Positions 8,313 through 15,818 of a DNA stretch of 16,713 bases are shown here, piece after piece (the first letter of the stretch is position 1; every line of letters begins with the position of its first letter). The position numbers and the translations under genes were made by a program. The stretch covers positions 1-16,713 of the forward strand of contig JBNKFQ010000112.1 of assembly GCA_050289385.1 (NCBI GenBank), read 5' to 3'. This stretch comes from JBNKFQ01 sp050289385. Its GTDB lineage: Bacteria > Pseudomonadota > Gammaproteobacteria > Pseudomonadales > Porticoccaceae. The notes beneath the pieces were generated by a model. It ran no database searches. It was given only the letters and a program-made list of their open reading frames with translations, and was not told the origin of the DNA.

Positions 8313-8816
8313 TTACCTGGCAAGTTTTTCCTGCAAGGCAGCATCTTTGGCAATGACCGCCGCAGCGCTTTCCTGACGTTCCGCGACCAGACGTTTGTGC
8401 AAGTCTGCATCGGAAACCCCGATAATCTGCGCCGCCAGATACGCAGCATTCTTCGCCCCGGCCTTGCCAATAGCAACCGTTGCCACTGGAATACCGGCTG
8501 GCATTTGTACAGTGGAAAGCAAGGCATCGAGGCCATCGAGAGAGGCATTCATTGGCACCCCGATTACCGGTTTGAGTGTATTGGCCGAAACCGCGCCCGC
8601 CAGGTGAGCAGCCATACCGGCAGCGCAAATAAAAGCGGCACAACCGCGAGCATCTGCGTCTTTAACATAGTTATGGGTTGCTTCTGGCGTGCGGTGTGCA
8701 GAGGAAATTTTTACTTCATACAGAATGTCGAATTTTGCCAGTACGTCAAAACTGGCTTCCATAACAGGCAAGTCCGAGTCCGAACCCATTAGAATAGCGA
8801 CAAACGGCTTGTTCAT
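8313..8816 (-). CDS. purE: N5-carboxyaminoimidazole ribonucleotide mutase
   Basis: Converts N5-CAIR to CAIR in de novo purine synthesis. The 167-residue length and motifs are those of bacterial class I PurE: MGSDSD near the N-terminus, SSAHRTPE containing the catalytic His41 (equivalent to His45 in E. coli), AAGMAAHLAGAVSA and PVIGVPM. The ATG at 8816 is preferred over an in-frame GTG four codons upstream because the protein then begins right before the first beta strand as in homologues. No purK lies beside it, although purE and purK are usually adjacent. The location between dprA and tsaC differs from Pseudomonas, so the gene appears to have been inserted into a conserved block. It starts 138 nt after dprA. 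Confidence 0.95.
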   Translation of the reverse strand: MNKPFVAILMGSDSDLPVMEASFDVLAKFDILYEVKISSAHRTPEATHNYVKDADARGCAAFICAAGMAAHLAGAVSANTLKPVIGVPMNASLDGLDALLSTVQMPAGIPVATVAIGKAGAKNAAYLAAQIIGVSDADLHKRLVAERQESAAAVIAKDAALQEKLAR

Positions 8817-8954
8817 ATGTCTTACCACGTGTACTTAAACGGTCGGGCAGGCTAACCCAACAATGGGGGCAAAGCAACACCCTCAATGGATACACCCCCG
8901 ATGAATAAGACAAGGGGCCTTGGGCCGGGGATAGTGAGGTTTCTGGCGCACCGT
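8817..8954 (-). promoter_or_regulatory. purE leader region, weak promoter candidate only
   Basis: This 138-nt spacer between dprA and purE holds no gene. On the minus strand TTGCTT (8877-8872) and TAGCCT (8854-8849) are spaced 17 nt apart, each matching the sigma70 consensus at only three positions. No recognisable PurR box and no T-tailed hairpin are seen. Confidence 0.25.
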
Positions 8955-10043
8955 TTACCTGACCCGCTGATAGCCCCCGGCACTTTGTTGCAACAAGCCT
9001 TTTAACTCCAGCTCCAGCAAGGCACTGGTCAGCTCGGGCGTCGCCATGCCGGTGCGTTCCACCAACCCGTCAAAATCGAGTGTATCGAAGCCAACATTTT
9101 CCAGAAGTTCCTGTTCGCTGCTGCTGAGTGGCTCCGATAAGGGCCCCCGCAGTTCTTCACGTTTATACTCAACCATTGCACCGAGCTGATCGATTATGTC
9201 CCGGGTCGTTTCAACCAGTGTGGCGCCATCGCGGATCATTTGGTGGCAACCGCGAGACACCTCACTCTGAACTGGTCCGGGGACAGCAAATACCTCTCGC
9301 CCCTGTTCAAGGGCCTGTCGAACGGTAATCAACGTGCCACTTTTACGGGTGGCCTCCACCACCAGAACCCCCAGACACAAACCGCTGATAATCCGATTGC
9401 GCTGCGGAAAATAAGCGGGCAATGGCGGCGTACCCGCTGGCATCTCCGATAACAGAACTCCACCACGGTTGACTATGTTATCGGCCAATTTCTGATGTTT
9501 TGCCGGGTAAACCGGATTTACACCTGTAGCGAGCACCGCCACTGTAGAACCTGCTTCCATCGCGCCCTGGTGGGCGCTGATATCAATGCCATAGGCCAAC
9601 CCGCTGGTGACGGTAAACCCGGCCTCTGTCAGCTCAGTAGCGAATCTTCGGGCGATACATGCACCGGCAGGAGTAGGGCGGCGAGTGCCAATTATTGCTA
9701 TCTGGGGCACGGAGAGAAGCGCAATATTACCGTGCACATGGAGCAAGGGGGGCGGCGTATGAATATCGGACAACAGCCTGGGGTAATCCGGAGCACCAAG
9801 GGGTAATAAAACCACGCCATCGGATACCTGCTCCTGCGGAAGAGCATGATCCAGATTCAAATGCACACGTTTGCGAAGCAGGGGTTTCAGATACTTTGCA
9901 GGAACGATTTGAGCAAGATCGCTCTCATCCGCCCGAAGCGCACGTTCAAAATTGTCGAAGTGTCGCCACAGTGCGACAACGTGGGTGGCGGGCAACGCCG
10001 CAACATACTGCAGCCAAAGTATGGCCCGGATTTCCTTTTCCAA
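8955..10043 (-). CDS. dprA: DNA processing protein DprA/Smf
   Basis: Cytoplasmic single-strand DNA binding protein that loads RecA on incoming DNA during natural transformation; it is also found in bacteria not known to be competent. The 362 residues show the three expected parts. An N-terminal helical (SAM-like) region covers about 1-70. A Rossmann-type core includes IGTRR (118-122), SGLAYGID (147-154), a VAVLATG strand and FPQRNRIISG (212-221). A C-terminal winged-helix (DprA_WH) domain lies at about 296-362. The start is TTG at 10043 with AGGGA 7 nt upstream; no better start is near. A terminator lies upstream, so it needs its own promoter, for which there is a candidate. Position next to tsaP and before tsaC is as in Pseudomonas, except for the intervening purE. 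Confidence 0.95.
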   Translation of the reverse strand: MEKEIRAILWLQYVAALPATHVVALWRHFDNFERALRADESDLAQIVPAKYLKPLLRKRVHLNLDHALPQEQVSDGVVLLPLGAPDYPRLLSDIHTPPPLLHVHGNIALLSVPQIAIIGTRRPTPAGACIARRFATELTEAGFTVTSGLAYGIDISAHQGAMEAGSTVAVLATGVNPVYPAKHQKLADNIVNRGGVLLSEMPAGTPPLPAYFPQRNRIISGLCLGVLVVEATRKSGTLITVRQALEQGREVFAVPGPVQSEVSRGCHQMIRDGATLVETTRDIIDQLGAMVEYKREELRGPLSEPLSSSEQELLENVGFDTLDFDGLVERTGMATPELTSALLELELKGLLQQSAGGYQRVR

Positions 10044-10059
10044 AATGACTTCCCTGTTT

Positions 10060-10088
10060 TATTAACCTTGTTTTAACAAAAATTTCAA
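10060..10088 (-). promoter_or_regulatory. Candidate dprA promoter
   Basis: On the minus strand TTGAAA (10088-10083) matches the -35 consensus at five of six positions. After a 17-nt spacer comes TTAATA (10065-10060), a poor -10. The segment is AT-rich and contains a 12-bp inverted repeat TTGTTTTAACAA (10068-10079). The terminator upstream implies a promoter somewhere in this spacer. Confidence 0.35.
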
Positions 10089-10156
10089 TGATTCGCGCAG
10101 CCAACCGTTCTATTCGATCAGCCGCGAACCCACCTCGAAGGAGTACCAGCATATAA

Positions 10157-10184
10157 CAAAAAACGGCCGGATAAACCGGCCGTC
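10157..10184 (-). terminator. Strong intrinsic terminator downstream of tsaP
   Basis: On the minus strand an 8-bp perfect stem ACGGCCGG/CCGGCCGT closes a 5-nt loop (TTTAT) and is followed by six T residues, then GTT. It lies 18 nt after the tsaP stop and should end transcription before dprA. On the plus strand the tail is absent, so it is unidirectional. Confidence 0.9.
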
Positions 10185-10201
10185 AGGATATATGTCATGT
10201 A

Positions 10202-11215
10202 TCAGGGATTGCGAATCAAATCCATGACTTCAAGGGGGCGGTCAGCATTCAGGACCAGCCCGTAGCTCATTTTTTCAAAAGTACGAAACACCATCAGCAG
10301 TCCGGCGCGCTCGGCAGGCAAGGTGACGTATTCGCTGGTAATGCGGTCCTTGACTGTTTCTCCAGCCTTGTAAATAGCAAGCACATTGCCCTCTTCAAGA
10401 CCGTCGCGATCACCTTTGTTAAGCGCCACAACATCAAGGTGACCAACCTGTGTTAAACCGTCTTCGACCGCAATGATCATCCCGTCGACATCAGACTTGG
10501 GCGAACTCGGATAAAACGTAGGGTTAATCGTACGCTCCTCATGAGGCAATAGCCGGTCTTCAACACGCACCTCTTCTGCCGTTCGCGTAGCGCCAAGAGT
10601 ACCGATGTCCTTGTCTATCTTCTTGAGTTTGGCTGACCCAACGTCCCTGGCTCGAATACCCAGCAATTCTCTGGTGACCGGATCCACATAGGGATCACCC
10701 TTGCGATAAATACCAAACGTCGGCACATCATTCGGGAATGTGCCACGTGCATAAAAGTCCTGCCCCGCGCCGATAATCAGGTGGCGCTCGGCACCCGACA
10801 GAATATAGGGCGCCAACTCCATCACACCGTCATCGACTACCCGGTTACGCGACAGGAAGTTATTGATGGCATCCAGCGGAATGGCGGGAATTGCTTCGGC
10901 GTTAGGCAACTCGCGCACCTTGGGACCCAGCTTGACATTGCGACCGCGCTCCAGTGTCAGGCGAGGCTTACCGTCGACATAAGTCAATCGAATAACGTCA
11001 CCCGGGTAGATCAGGTGCGGGTTGCGAACCTGCGGGTTCACATACCAGATCTCGGGCCATAGCCACGGTTTGCTCAAAAAATGTTCAGAAATATCCCATA
11101 ACGTGTCGCCCTTCTTTACCGTATACCGGTCGGGAACATCGTTAAATGGCTCGTCGACGGCGAAGGAGGTGATAGCAAGCAGGCAAAACACCAACCCCAT
11201 GATGGCTTTTTTCAT
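10202..11215 (-). CDS. tsaP: LysM peptidoglycan-binding protein, TsaP-like (type IV pilus secretin-associated)
   Basis: A 337-residue periplasmic protein. A Sec signal peptide (residues 1-19, ending SFA) is followed by one LysM domain at about 31-78 (RYTVKKGDTLWDIS through NPHLIYPGDVIRL), which binds peptidoglycan. The C-terminal part, with VEDGLTQVGHLDVVALNKG, RDGLEEGNVLAIY and RAGLLMVFRTFEKMSYGLV, resembles the FlgT-like C-terminal domain of TsaP. TsaP anchors the type IV pilus secretin to peptidoglycan, and its Pseudomonas equivalent (PA0020) occupies the same place, divergent from def and next to dprA. The ATG at 11215 has a GA-rich sequence (AGAGGA) about 9 nt upstream. Identification rests on domain layout and synteny; a plain LysM-protein label is the cautious alternative. 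Confidence 0.88.
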   Translation of the reverse strand: MKKAIMGLVFCLLAITSFAVDEPFNDVPDRYTVKKGDTLWDISEHFLSKPWLWPEIWYVNPQVRNPHLIYPGDVIRLTYVDGKPRLTLERGRNVKLGPKVRELPNAEAIPAIPLDAINNFLSRNRVVDDGVMELAPYILSGAERHLIIGAGQDFYARGTFPNDVPTFGIYRKGDPYVDPVTRELLGIRARDVGSAKLKKIDKDIGTLGATRTAEEVRVEDRLLPHEERTINPTFYPSSPKSDVDGMIIAVEDGLTQVGHLDVVALNKGDRDGLEEGNVLAIYKAGETVKDRITSEYVTLPAERAGLLMVFRTFEKMSYGLVLNADRPLEVMDLIRNP

Positions 11216-11355
11216 TTCGACCCGTCCTCTGGTGTATACTTGTGTGTCGTTGAAATGCTTTTATAAGCGTTCTTGTTCAGTTACTTCTACTCACATAATA
11301 GGGCTATGTTAGCAGTGGTAAAGCGTATTTTGCTAGAATCCCGTCACAATCGTCC
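11216..11355. promoter_or_regulatory. Divergent promoter region between tsaP and def
   Basis: This 140-nt spacer must hold promoters for both directions. Toward def, the clear element is an extended -10, TGCTAGAAT (11331-11339), with no good -35; a weaker upstream pair is TTGTTC (11273-11278) with CATAAT (11294-11299), only 15 nt apart. Toward tsaP, TATAAA (minus strand, 11265-11260) is a plausible -10 without a recognisable -35. Confidence 0.6.
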
Positions 11356-11862
11356 ATGACTATTCTCAATATCCTCGAATTCCCCGACCCCCGATTGCGC
11401 ACCAAAGCCAGGCCTGTGGCCAATGTGGACGACCGTATTCGTCGTTTGATCGACGATATGCTGGAAACCATGTACGACGCCAATGGCATCGGTTTGGCGG
11501 CCACACAGGTAAATGTACACGAGCGCGTGGTGGTTATGGATCTGTCGGAAGAACGCAATCAGCCTATGGTTTTTATCAATCCGGAGGTAGAAGTGCTGGA
11601 CGACGCCGCGCGTGAATATGACGAGGGCTGCCTGTCTGTTCCGGGTTTTTACGAAACCGTAAAGCGGCCCGAACATATTCGTGTGCAGGCTCTGGATCGC
11701 GATGGCAAGCCTATTGAGCTGCAACCGGATGGCCTGCTTGCGGTCTGCATTCAGCACGAACTCGACCATCTTGAAGGCAAGCTGTTCGTCGATTACCTGT
11801 CACCCCTCAAGCGCGAGCGCATTCGCACCAGGCTTGAAAAACAACATCGCCAGCGCGTTTGA
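11356..11862 (+). CDS. def: Peptide deformylase
   Basis: Metalloenzyme that removes the formyl group from the N-terminal methionine of new proteins. All three active-site motifs are present in the 168 residues: GIGLAATQV (motif 1), EGCLSVPG (motif 2, Cys metal ligand) and QHELDHLEG (motif 3, HExxH). The N-terminus MTILNILEFPDPRLR is the standard start of this family, so the ATG at 11356 is secure. It has no ribosome binding site, and a -10 element ends only 16 nt before it. It leads the def-fmt-rsmB cluster and pairs functionally with fmt, which adds the formyl group that this enzyme removes. Confidence 0.97.
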   Translation: MTILNILEFPDPRLRTKARPVANVDDRIRRLIDDMLETMYDANGIGLAATQVNVHERVVVMDLSEERNQPMVFINPEVEVLDDAAREYDEGCLSVPGFYETVKRPEHIRVQALDRDGKPIELQPDGLLAVCIQHELDHLEGKLFVDYLSPLKRERIRTRLEKQHRQRV

Positions 11863-11864
11863 TC

Positions 11865-11869
11865 AGGAG
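11865..11869 (+). promoter_or_regulatory. Ribosome binding site for fmt
   Basis: AGGAG starts 2 nt after the def stop and lies 10 nt before the TTG at 11880. An earlier in-frame TTG (11859) overlaps the def stop and would place this site inside the coding region. Confidence 0.6.
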
Positions 11870-11879
11870 TAACGAATCC

Positions 11880-12812
11880 TTGCGTATCATTTTCGCTGGC
11901 ACACCCGACTTTGCCGCCCATCACCTGCAAACCCTGCTGACCGATGGTTGTCACGATATTGTCGCGGTATACACACAGCCCGATCGACCGGCAGGGCGTG
12001 GTCGCAAACTTGCGCCGAGCCCGGTCAAGGTGCTGGCGCAACAGCACGGCTTGCCGGTTTGCCAGCCGGAGAGCCTGAAGCAACCGGACACCCAACGGCA
12101 ACTTGCTGCTCTGAACGCCGATATTATGGTAGTTGTCGCCTACGGCTTGCTGCTGCCAGAAGCTGTCCTTCACATCCCCCGGCTTGGGTGCATCAACGTG
12201 CATGCCTCGTTGTTACCTCGCTGGCGCGGCGCAGCACCGATCCAGCGCGCCATAGAAGCTGGCGATACCGAAAGTGGCATTACCGTCATGCAGATGGATG
12301 CCGGCCTGGATACGGGCGACATGCTGGCTAAAGCTTGCACGCCCATTAGCAATTCCGACACTGGGGGCAGTCTGCACGACAAACTCGCAGCATTGGGCGG
12401 GCCCGCGCTGCTGGGAACGCTGGATGAACTGGCGGCGGCGACTGCCAACCCAAAGCCGCAGAATGATCAATTCGCAACCTATGCCCACAAGCTCAGCAAA
12501 CAGGAAGCGCAAATTGACTGGGCTCTGCCAGCGATAATCCTCGACCGCAAAATTCGGGCTTTTAACCCTTTCCCGGTGGCGGGCAGTGACCTCAATGGCC
12601 AGCGCATACGGTTCTGGGCGGCCAAAATCAATAAACAAAATGGCAAACCCGGCGCGATAATAAGCGCAGATGCAAACGGCGTGCTGGTTGGTTGCGGCAA
12701 GGGCAGCCTGCTTTTAACCGAGTTGCAACTGCCTGGCAAAAAACGCCTGTCGGCTGCCGATGTGTTGCGCGGCAACGCTGCTCTTTTTGCTGTTGGCAGC
12801 CAATTTCAATGA
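11880..12812 (+). CDS. fmt: Methionyl-tRNA formyltransferase
   Basis: Formylates Met-tRNAfMet using 10-formyl-tetrahydrofolate, making the initiator for bacterial translation. The N-terminal formyltransferase domain shows IIFAGTPDFAA, the QPDRPAGRGRKL loop, NVHASLLPRWRGAAPIQRA (containing catalytic Asn and His) and GDTESGITVMQMDAGLDTGDML. The C-terminal OB-like domain begins near IRAFNPFPVA. With the TTG at 11880 it has 310 residues, close to the 315 of E. coli. An earlier TTG at 11859 would add seven residues (giving SNESLRIIF, which resembles the E. coli N-terminus SESLRIIF) but lacks a ribosome binding site, so the start is not fully settled. It follows def by 17 nt and its stop overlaps rsmB. 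Confidence 0.96.
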   Translation: MRIIFAGTPDFAAHHLQTLLTDGCHDIVAVYTQPDRPAGRGRKLAPSPVKVLAQQHGLPVCQPESLKQPDTQRQLAALNADIMVVVAYGLLLPEAVLHIPRLGCINVHASLLPRWRGAAPIQRAIEAGDTESGITVMQMDAGLDTGDMLAKACTPISNSDTGGSLHDKLAALGGPALLGTLDELAAATANPKPQNDQFATYAHKLSKQEAQIDWALPAIILDRKIRAFNPFPVAGSDLNGQRIRFWAAKINKQNGKPGAIISADANGVLVGCGKGSLLLTELQLPGKKRLSAADVLRGNAALFAVGSQFQ

Positions 12813-14107
12813 TGGATGTACGCGTAGCCGCGGCCAAAGTCATCGCAGCAACATTGAGGGGTGACGCGTCGCTCGCGGTGTTGATGCCCAACTATCAGGC
12901 GAAAGTTAACAAGCGCGATCAGGGGCTGCTGCAAGAACTTTGCTTTGGCACTCTGCGCAATTTCCACAAACTGAACGCGATTGTCGCTGAATTGTTGCAA
13001 AAGCCCTTGAAAACCAAGGATCTGGATGTTCTGGCTGTACTGTGCTGCGCGCTCTATCAACTTGAGGATACTCGCATTCCTCCACACGCCGCCATTGGTG
13101 AATCTGTGCAAGCGACTGTCGGCCTGAAAAAAGCTTGGGCAAAAGGGCTGGTCAATGGGGTTCTGCGACGATATCAACGCGAAAATTCAGCAATTGTCGC
13201 CAAAATCAAAGAAAACCAGGATTATTCAACAGGACACCCAGACTGGTTGAGACAGCAGATCCAGAGCGCATGGCCCAATCACGCCGATCAGATTTTTGCC
13301 GCCAACAATACTCGCCCACCACTAACTCTGCGCGTCAATCTTCGGAAAACAAGTCGGAAAAACTACTACAAATTACTCAAAAATGCCGAAATTAGCTGCG
13401 AACTGTGCAATGTTAGCGACACCGGAATTACTCTGGAAAAGGCTATTGACGTCACAGCCTTGCCCCAGTTTGAAGAGGGTTGGGTGAGTGTGCAGGACGA
13501 AGCCGCACAACTGGCAGCCGGACTGCTGCACCTGGAGCCCGGACAACGCGTACTCGACGCCTGTTGCGCACCGGGCGGCAAAACCTGCCATATTCTGGAA
13601 ACAGAGCCACAGCTGGCTGACGTCATCGGACTCGATGTGGACGCAGACAGGCTACAGCGCGTACAGAAAAACCTGGACCGCTTGCAATTACATGCTGAAT
13701 TGGTAAGTGCCGACGCAGCTGATACCGTCAGCTGGTGGGACAATCGACCATTTGATCGCATCTTGCTGGATGCACCCTGTTCCGGTACCGGTGTCATTCG
13801 CCGCCATCCGGACATCAAGGTACTGCGTCGCCCGGAAGATGTTGATAAGCTTGTCACCTTGCAATCTGATTTGCTCAAGGCTCTTTGGCCGTTGCTGAAA
13901 GAGGGTGGGTTACTGCTTTACGCCACCTGCTCCATCTTGCCGAGAGAAAACGGCGATGTCGTCGCCCGTTTTCTGGAACAACAAACAGATGCGAGGGCGG
14001 TGCCAATGGCCATCACAGAGGGAACCACGGGCACTGGACAACAACTGTTTCCCCAGCCGGGTGGGCACGACGGATTTTACTATGCGTTATTACAAAAAAC
14101 CGGTTGA
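12809..14107 (+). CDS. rsmB: 16S rRNA (cytosine-967-C5)-methyltransferase
   Basis: SAM-dependent enzyme that makes m5C967 in 16S rRNA. The 432 residues contain an N-terminal NusB-like RNA-binding domain (about 1-135, including NKRDQGLLQELCFGTLR) and a C-terminal NOL1/NOP2/Sun methyltransferase domain. The SAM motif is DACCAPGGKT, the acid-proline-Cys motif is DAPCSGTGV with Cys324, and the catalytic nucleophile is Cys374 in YATCSILPRENG; both cysteines fall one residue short of their E. coli equivalents as I recall them. The start overlaps the fmt stop as ATGATG (the first ATG at 12809 shares 4 nt with fmt; the second at 12812 is equally possible), which suggests translational coupling. No independent ribosome binding site is seen. 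Confidence 0.96.
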   Translation: MMDVRVAAAKVIAATLRGDASLAVLMPNYQAKVNKRDQGLLQELCFGTLRNFHKLNAIVAELLQKPLKTKDLDVLAVLCCALYQLEDTRIPPHAAIGESVQATVGLKKAWAKGLVNGVLRRYQRENSAIVAKIKENQDYSTGHPDWLRQQIQSAWPNHADQIFAANNTRPPLTLRVNLRKTSRKNYYKLLKNAEISCELCNVSDTGITLEKAIDVTALPQFEEGWVSVQDEAAQLAAGLLHLEPGQRVLDACCAPGGKTCHILETEPQLADVIGLDVDADRLQRVQKNLDRLQLHAELVSADAADTVSWWDNRPFDRILLDAPCSGTGVIRRHPDIKVLRRPEDVDKLVTLQSDLLKALWPLLKEGGLLLYATCSILPRENGDVVARFLEQQTDARAVPMAITEGTTGTGQQLFPQPGGHDGFYYALLQKTG

Positions 14108-14138
14108 CGGTATACAGCTATTCGACTTTGCCGGGCTG

Positions 14139-14173
14139 CTGTCTACTGTAAGCTGTACACTGTAAACTTGATT
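14139..14173 (+). repeat. Degenerate 7-bp tandem repeat (CTGTnnn) upstream of trkA
   Basis: In the 87-nt rsmB-trkA spacer, CTGTCTA, CTGTAAG, CTGTACA and CTGTAAA follow one another without gaps from 14139 to 14166. A fifth, decayed unit CTTGATT follows. The period is exactly 7 bp. The tract ends 21 nt before the trkA start. Confidence 0.6.
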
Positions 14174-14194
14174 TCAAACTGAAAAATAACAAAT

Positions 14195-15589
14195 ATGAAA
14201 ATCGTTATTCTCGGCGCCGGTCAGGTCGGTGGCACACTGGCAGAAAACCTGGCCCATGAAAACAACGACGTTACTCTGGTAGACACCCACGAGGGTCGCC
14301 TGCAGGAGTTGCGTGACCGACTCGATATTCGTACGGTGCTTGGCCCTGGCTCCATACCTGCGATACTTCGGCAAGCTGGTATCGAAGACGCCGATCTGCT
14401 GGTTGCTGTCACATCCAGCGACGAAGTCAATATGGTCGCTTGCCAGGTCGCACTCTCTCTTTTCCACACCCCCACCCGTATTGCTCGCATTCGAGCAACG
14501 GGGTACACCAGTGGTGAGATTCCGGGCGAACTGTTCCAGAAAAACCACGTGCCTGTAGATGTGGTCATTACACCGGAGCAACTGGTTACGGACTACGTGC
14601 AGCGGCTGATCGAACAACCTGGCGCGCTGCAAGTGCTCGACTTTGCCGACGGCCACGTGCAACTGGTCGCGGTAAGAGCTTACGAAGGCGGGCCACTGGT
14701 GGGTCAGGAATTGAGCGCGCTGCGCAAGCACATGCCTAATGTTGATTCGCGCGTGGCGGCCATATTTCGCAAAGACCGGCCCATCATGCCCGAAGGCAGC
14801 ACGGTTATCGAAGACGGTGATGAAGTGTTCTTTATTGCCGCGAAACAGCATATTCGCAAAGTCATGAGCGAGCTGCGCCGGCTGGAAAAACCATATAAAC
14901 GACTGATCATTGCCGGTGGCGGCAACATCGGCCAGCGCCTGGCCAAGGCGCTCGAGACCTCTTACAACATCAAAATCATCGAATTATCGGAACCCCGCTG
15001 CCGACGACTGTCCGAAAGCCTTAACCACGCCGTTGTGCTCAATGGCCAAGCGGCTGACCAGGAGTTATTGCTGGAAGAGGGTATCGATGCCACCGATGTG
15101 TTTTTGGCTCTTACCAACAATGACGCCACCAATATCATGGCCTCCATGCTGGCCAAACGTCTCGGTGCGCGCAAGGTTATGACCCTGATCAATAAACCGT
15201 CCTATGCCGAAATGGTGCAGGGTGGCGCGGTGGATATTGCCATTTCCCCACAACAGGTAACAACATCTCACCTGCTCACCTATGTGCGCAAAAGTGATAT
15301 GGTTCGTGTGCATTCACTTCGTCGCGGGGCAGCAGAAGCAGTAGAAATTGTCGCCCATGGCGACAAAAGCTCGTCGAAGGTTGTGGGGCGCGCGATTGAG
15401 AATCTTCGGCTGCCGGCTGGCGCTACCATAGGCGCTATTGTACGGCAGAGTAAAAAAGGCCCTGACGTTATTATGGGCCACCACGATGTTGTGATTGAAA
15501 ATAACGACCATGTGATCGTATTTCTGGTGGACAAACGTCAAACACGCGAAATAGAAAAACTGTTTCAGGTTGGATTTACTTTCTTTTGA
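14195..15589 (+). CDS. trkA: Trk system potassium uptake regulatory subunit TrkA
   Basis: Peripheral NAD(H)-binding subunit that gates the TrkH/TrkG potassium channel on the cytoplasmic face. The 464 residues form two tandem RCK units. The first has GAGQVG (residues 7-12) with acidic Asp30 closing the Rossmann motif, followed by an RCK_C segment at about 140-220. The second has GGGNIG (241-246), followed by an RCK_C segment at about 370-450. This double-RCK layout and length match E. coli TrkA (458). The start at 14195 coincides with the first beta strand, but no convincing ribosome binding site precedes it. It lies 87 nt after rsmB, as in Pseudomonas, with trkH downstream in the same direction. 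Heptamer-repeat tracts flank it on both sides. Confidence 0.97.
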   Translation: MKIVILGAGQVGGTLAENLAHENNDVTLVDTHEGRLQELRDRLDIRTVLGPGSIPAILRQAGIEDADLLVAVTSSDEVNMVACQVALSLFHTPTRIARIRATGYTSGEIPGELFQKNHVPVDVVITPEQLVTDYVQRLIEQPGALQVLDFADGHVQLVAVRAYEGGPLVGQELSALRKHMPNVDSRVAAIFRKDRPIMPEGSTVIEDGDEVFFIAAKQHIRKVMSELRRLEKPYKRLIIAGGGNIGQRLAKALETSYNIKIIELSEPRCRRLSESLNHAVVLNGQAADQELLLEEGIDATDVFLALTNNDATNIMASMLAKRLGARKVMTLINKPSYAEMVQGGAVDIAISPQQVTTSHLLTYVRKSDMVRVHSLRRGAAEAVEIVAHGDKSSSKVVGRAIENLRLPAGATIGAIVRQSKKGPDVIMGHHDVVIENNDHVIVFLVDKRQTREIEKLFQVGFTFF

Positions 15590-15596
15590 TGGGGGG

Positions 15597-15806
15597 TTGG
15601 AAGTTGGAAGTTGGAAATTGGAAGCTGACATCGTTCACAACACATATCCTGGCAGCACATAAACGCCTGGAGCATTTCGCTGAGCCAATTTCTTCAGTGC
15701 TTCTATCGTTTGTGTCTGTATGCAAATACGCTACTGGCATACTTTGTACAACAAATTACTTGCGATCTACATCTTTACCTTCCAACTTCCAACTTCCAAC
15801 TTCCAG
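15597..15806 (+). repeat. Inverted repeat of TTGGAAG/CTTCCAA heptamers between trkA and trkH
   Basis: The left arm has four tandem 7-bp units at 15597-15624 (TTGGAAG, TTGGAAG, TTGGAAA, TTGGAAG). The right arm has four complementary units at 15779-15806 (three CTTCCAA, then CTTCCAG). The arms can pair over 28 positions with about two non-Watson-Crick pairs, enclosing a 154-nt centre. The centre has no convincing gene. Six G residues (15591-15596) precede the left arm. It resembles a miniature mobile or palindromic intergenic element, but no target-site duplication or transposase is seen. The right arm ends 12 nt before the trkH start codon. Confidence 0.85.
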
Positions 15807-15818
15807 CTGTTTCCAGCC

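Noticed and set aside
8307..8317. GGTAAATTACC inverted repeat spanning the purE stop codon
   Set aside because: Too short to distinguish from chance and partly coding; no regulatory motif recognised.
8907..8925. GC-rich near-palindrome CAAGGGGCCTTG in the dprA-purE spacer
   Set aside because: The loop would be two bases and there is no T run on either strand, so neither terminator nor operator can be supported.
14104..14132. TTGACG at 14104 as a -35 for trkA
   Set aside because: The sequence 17 nt downstream (TTTGCC) is not a -10, so no promoter can be called.
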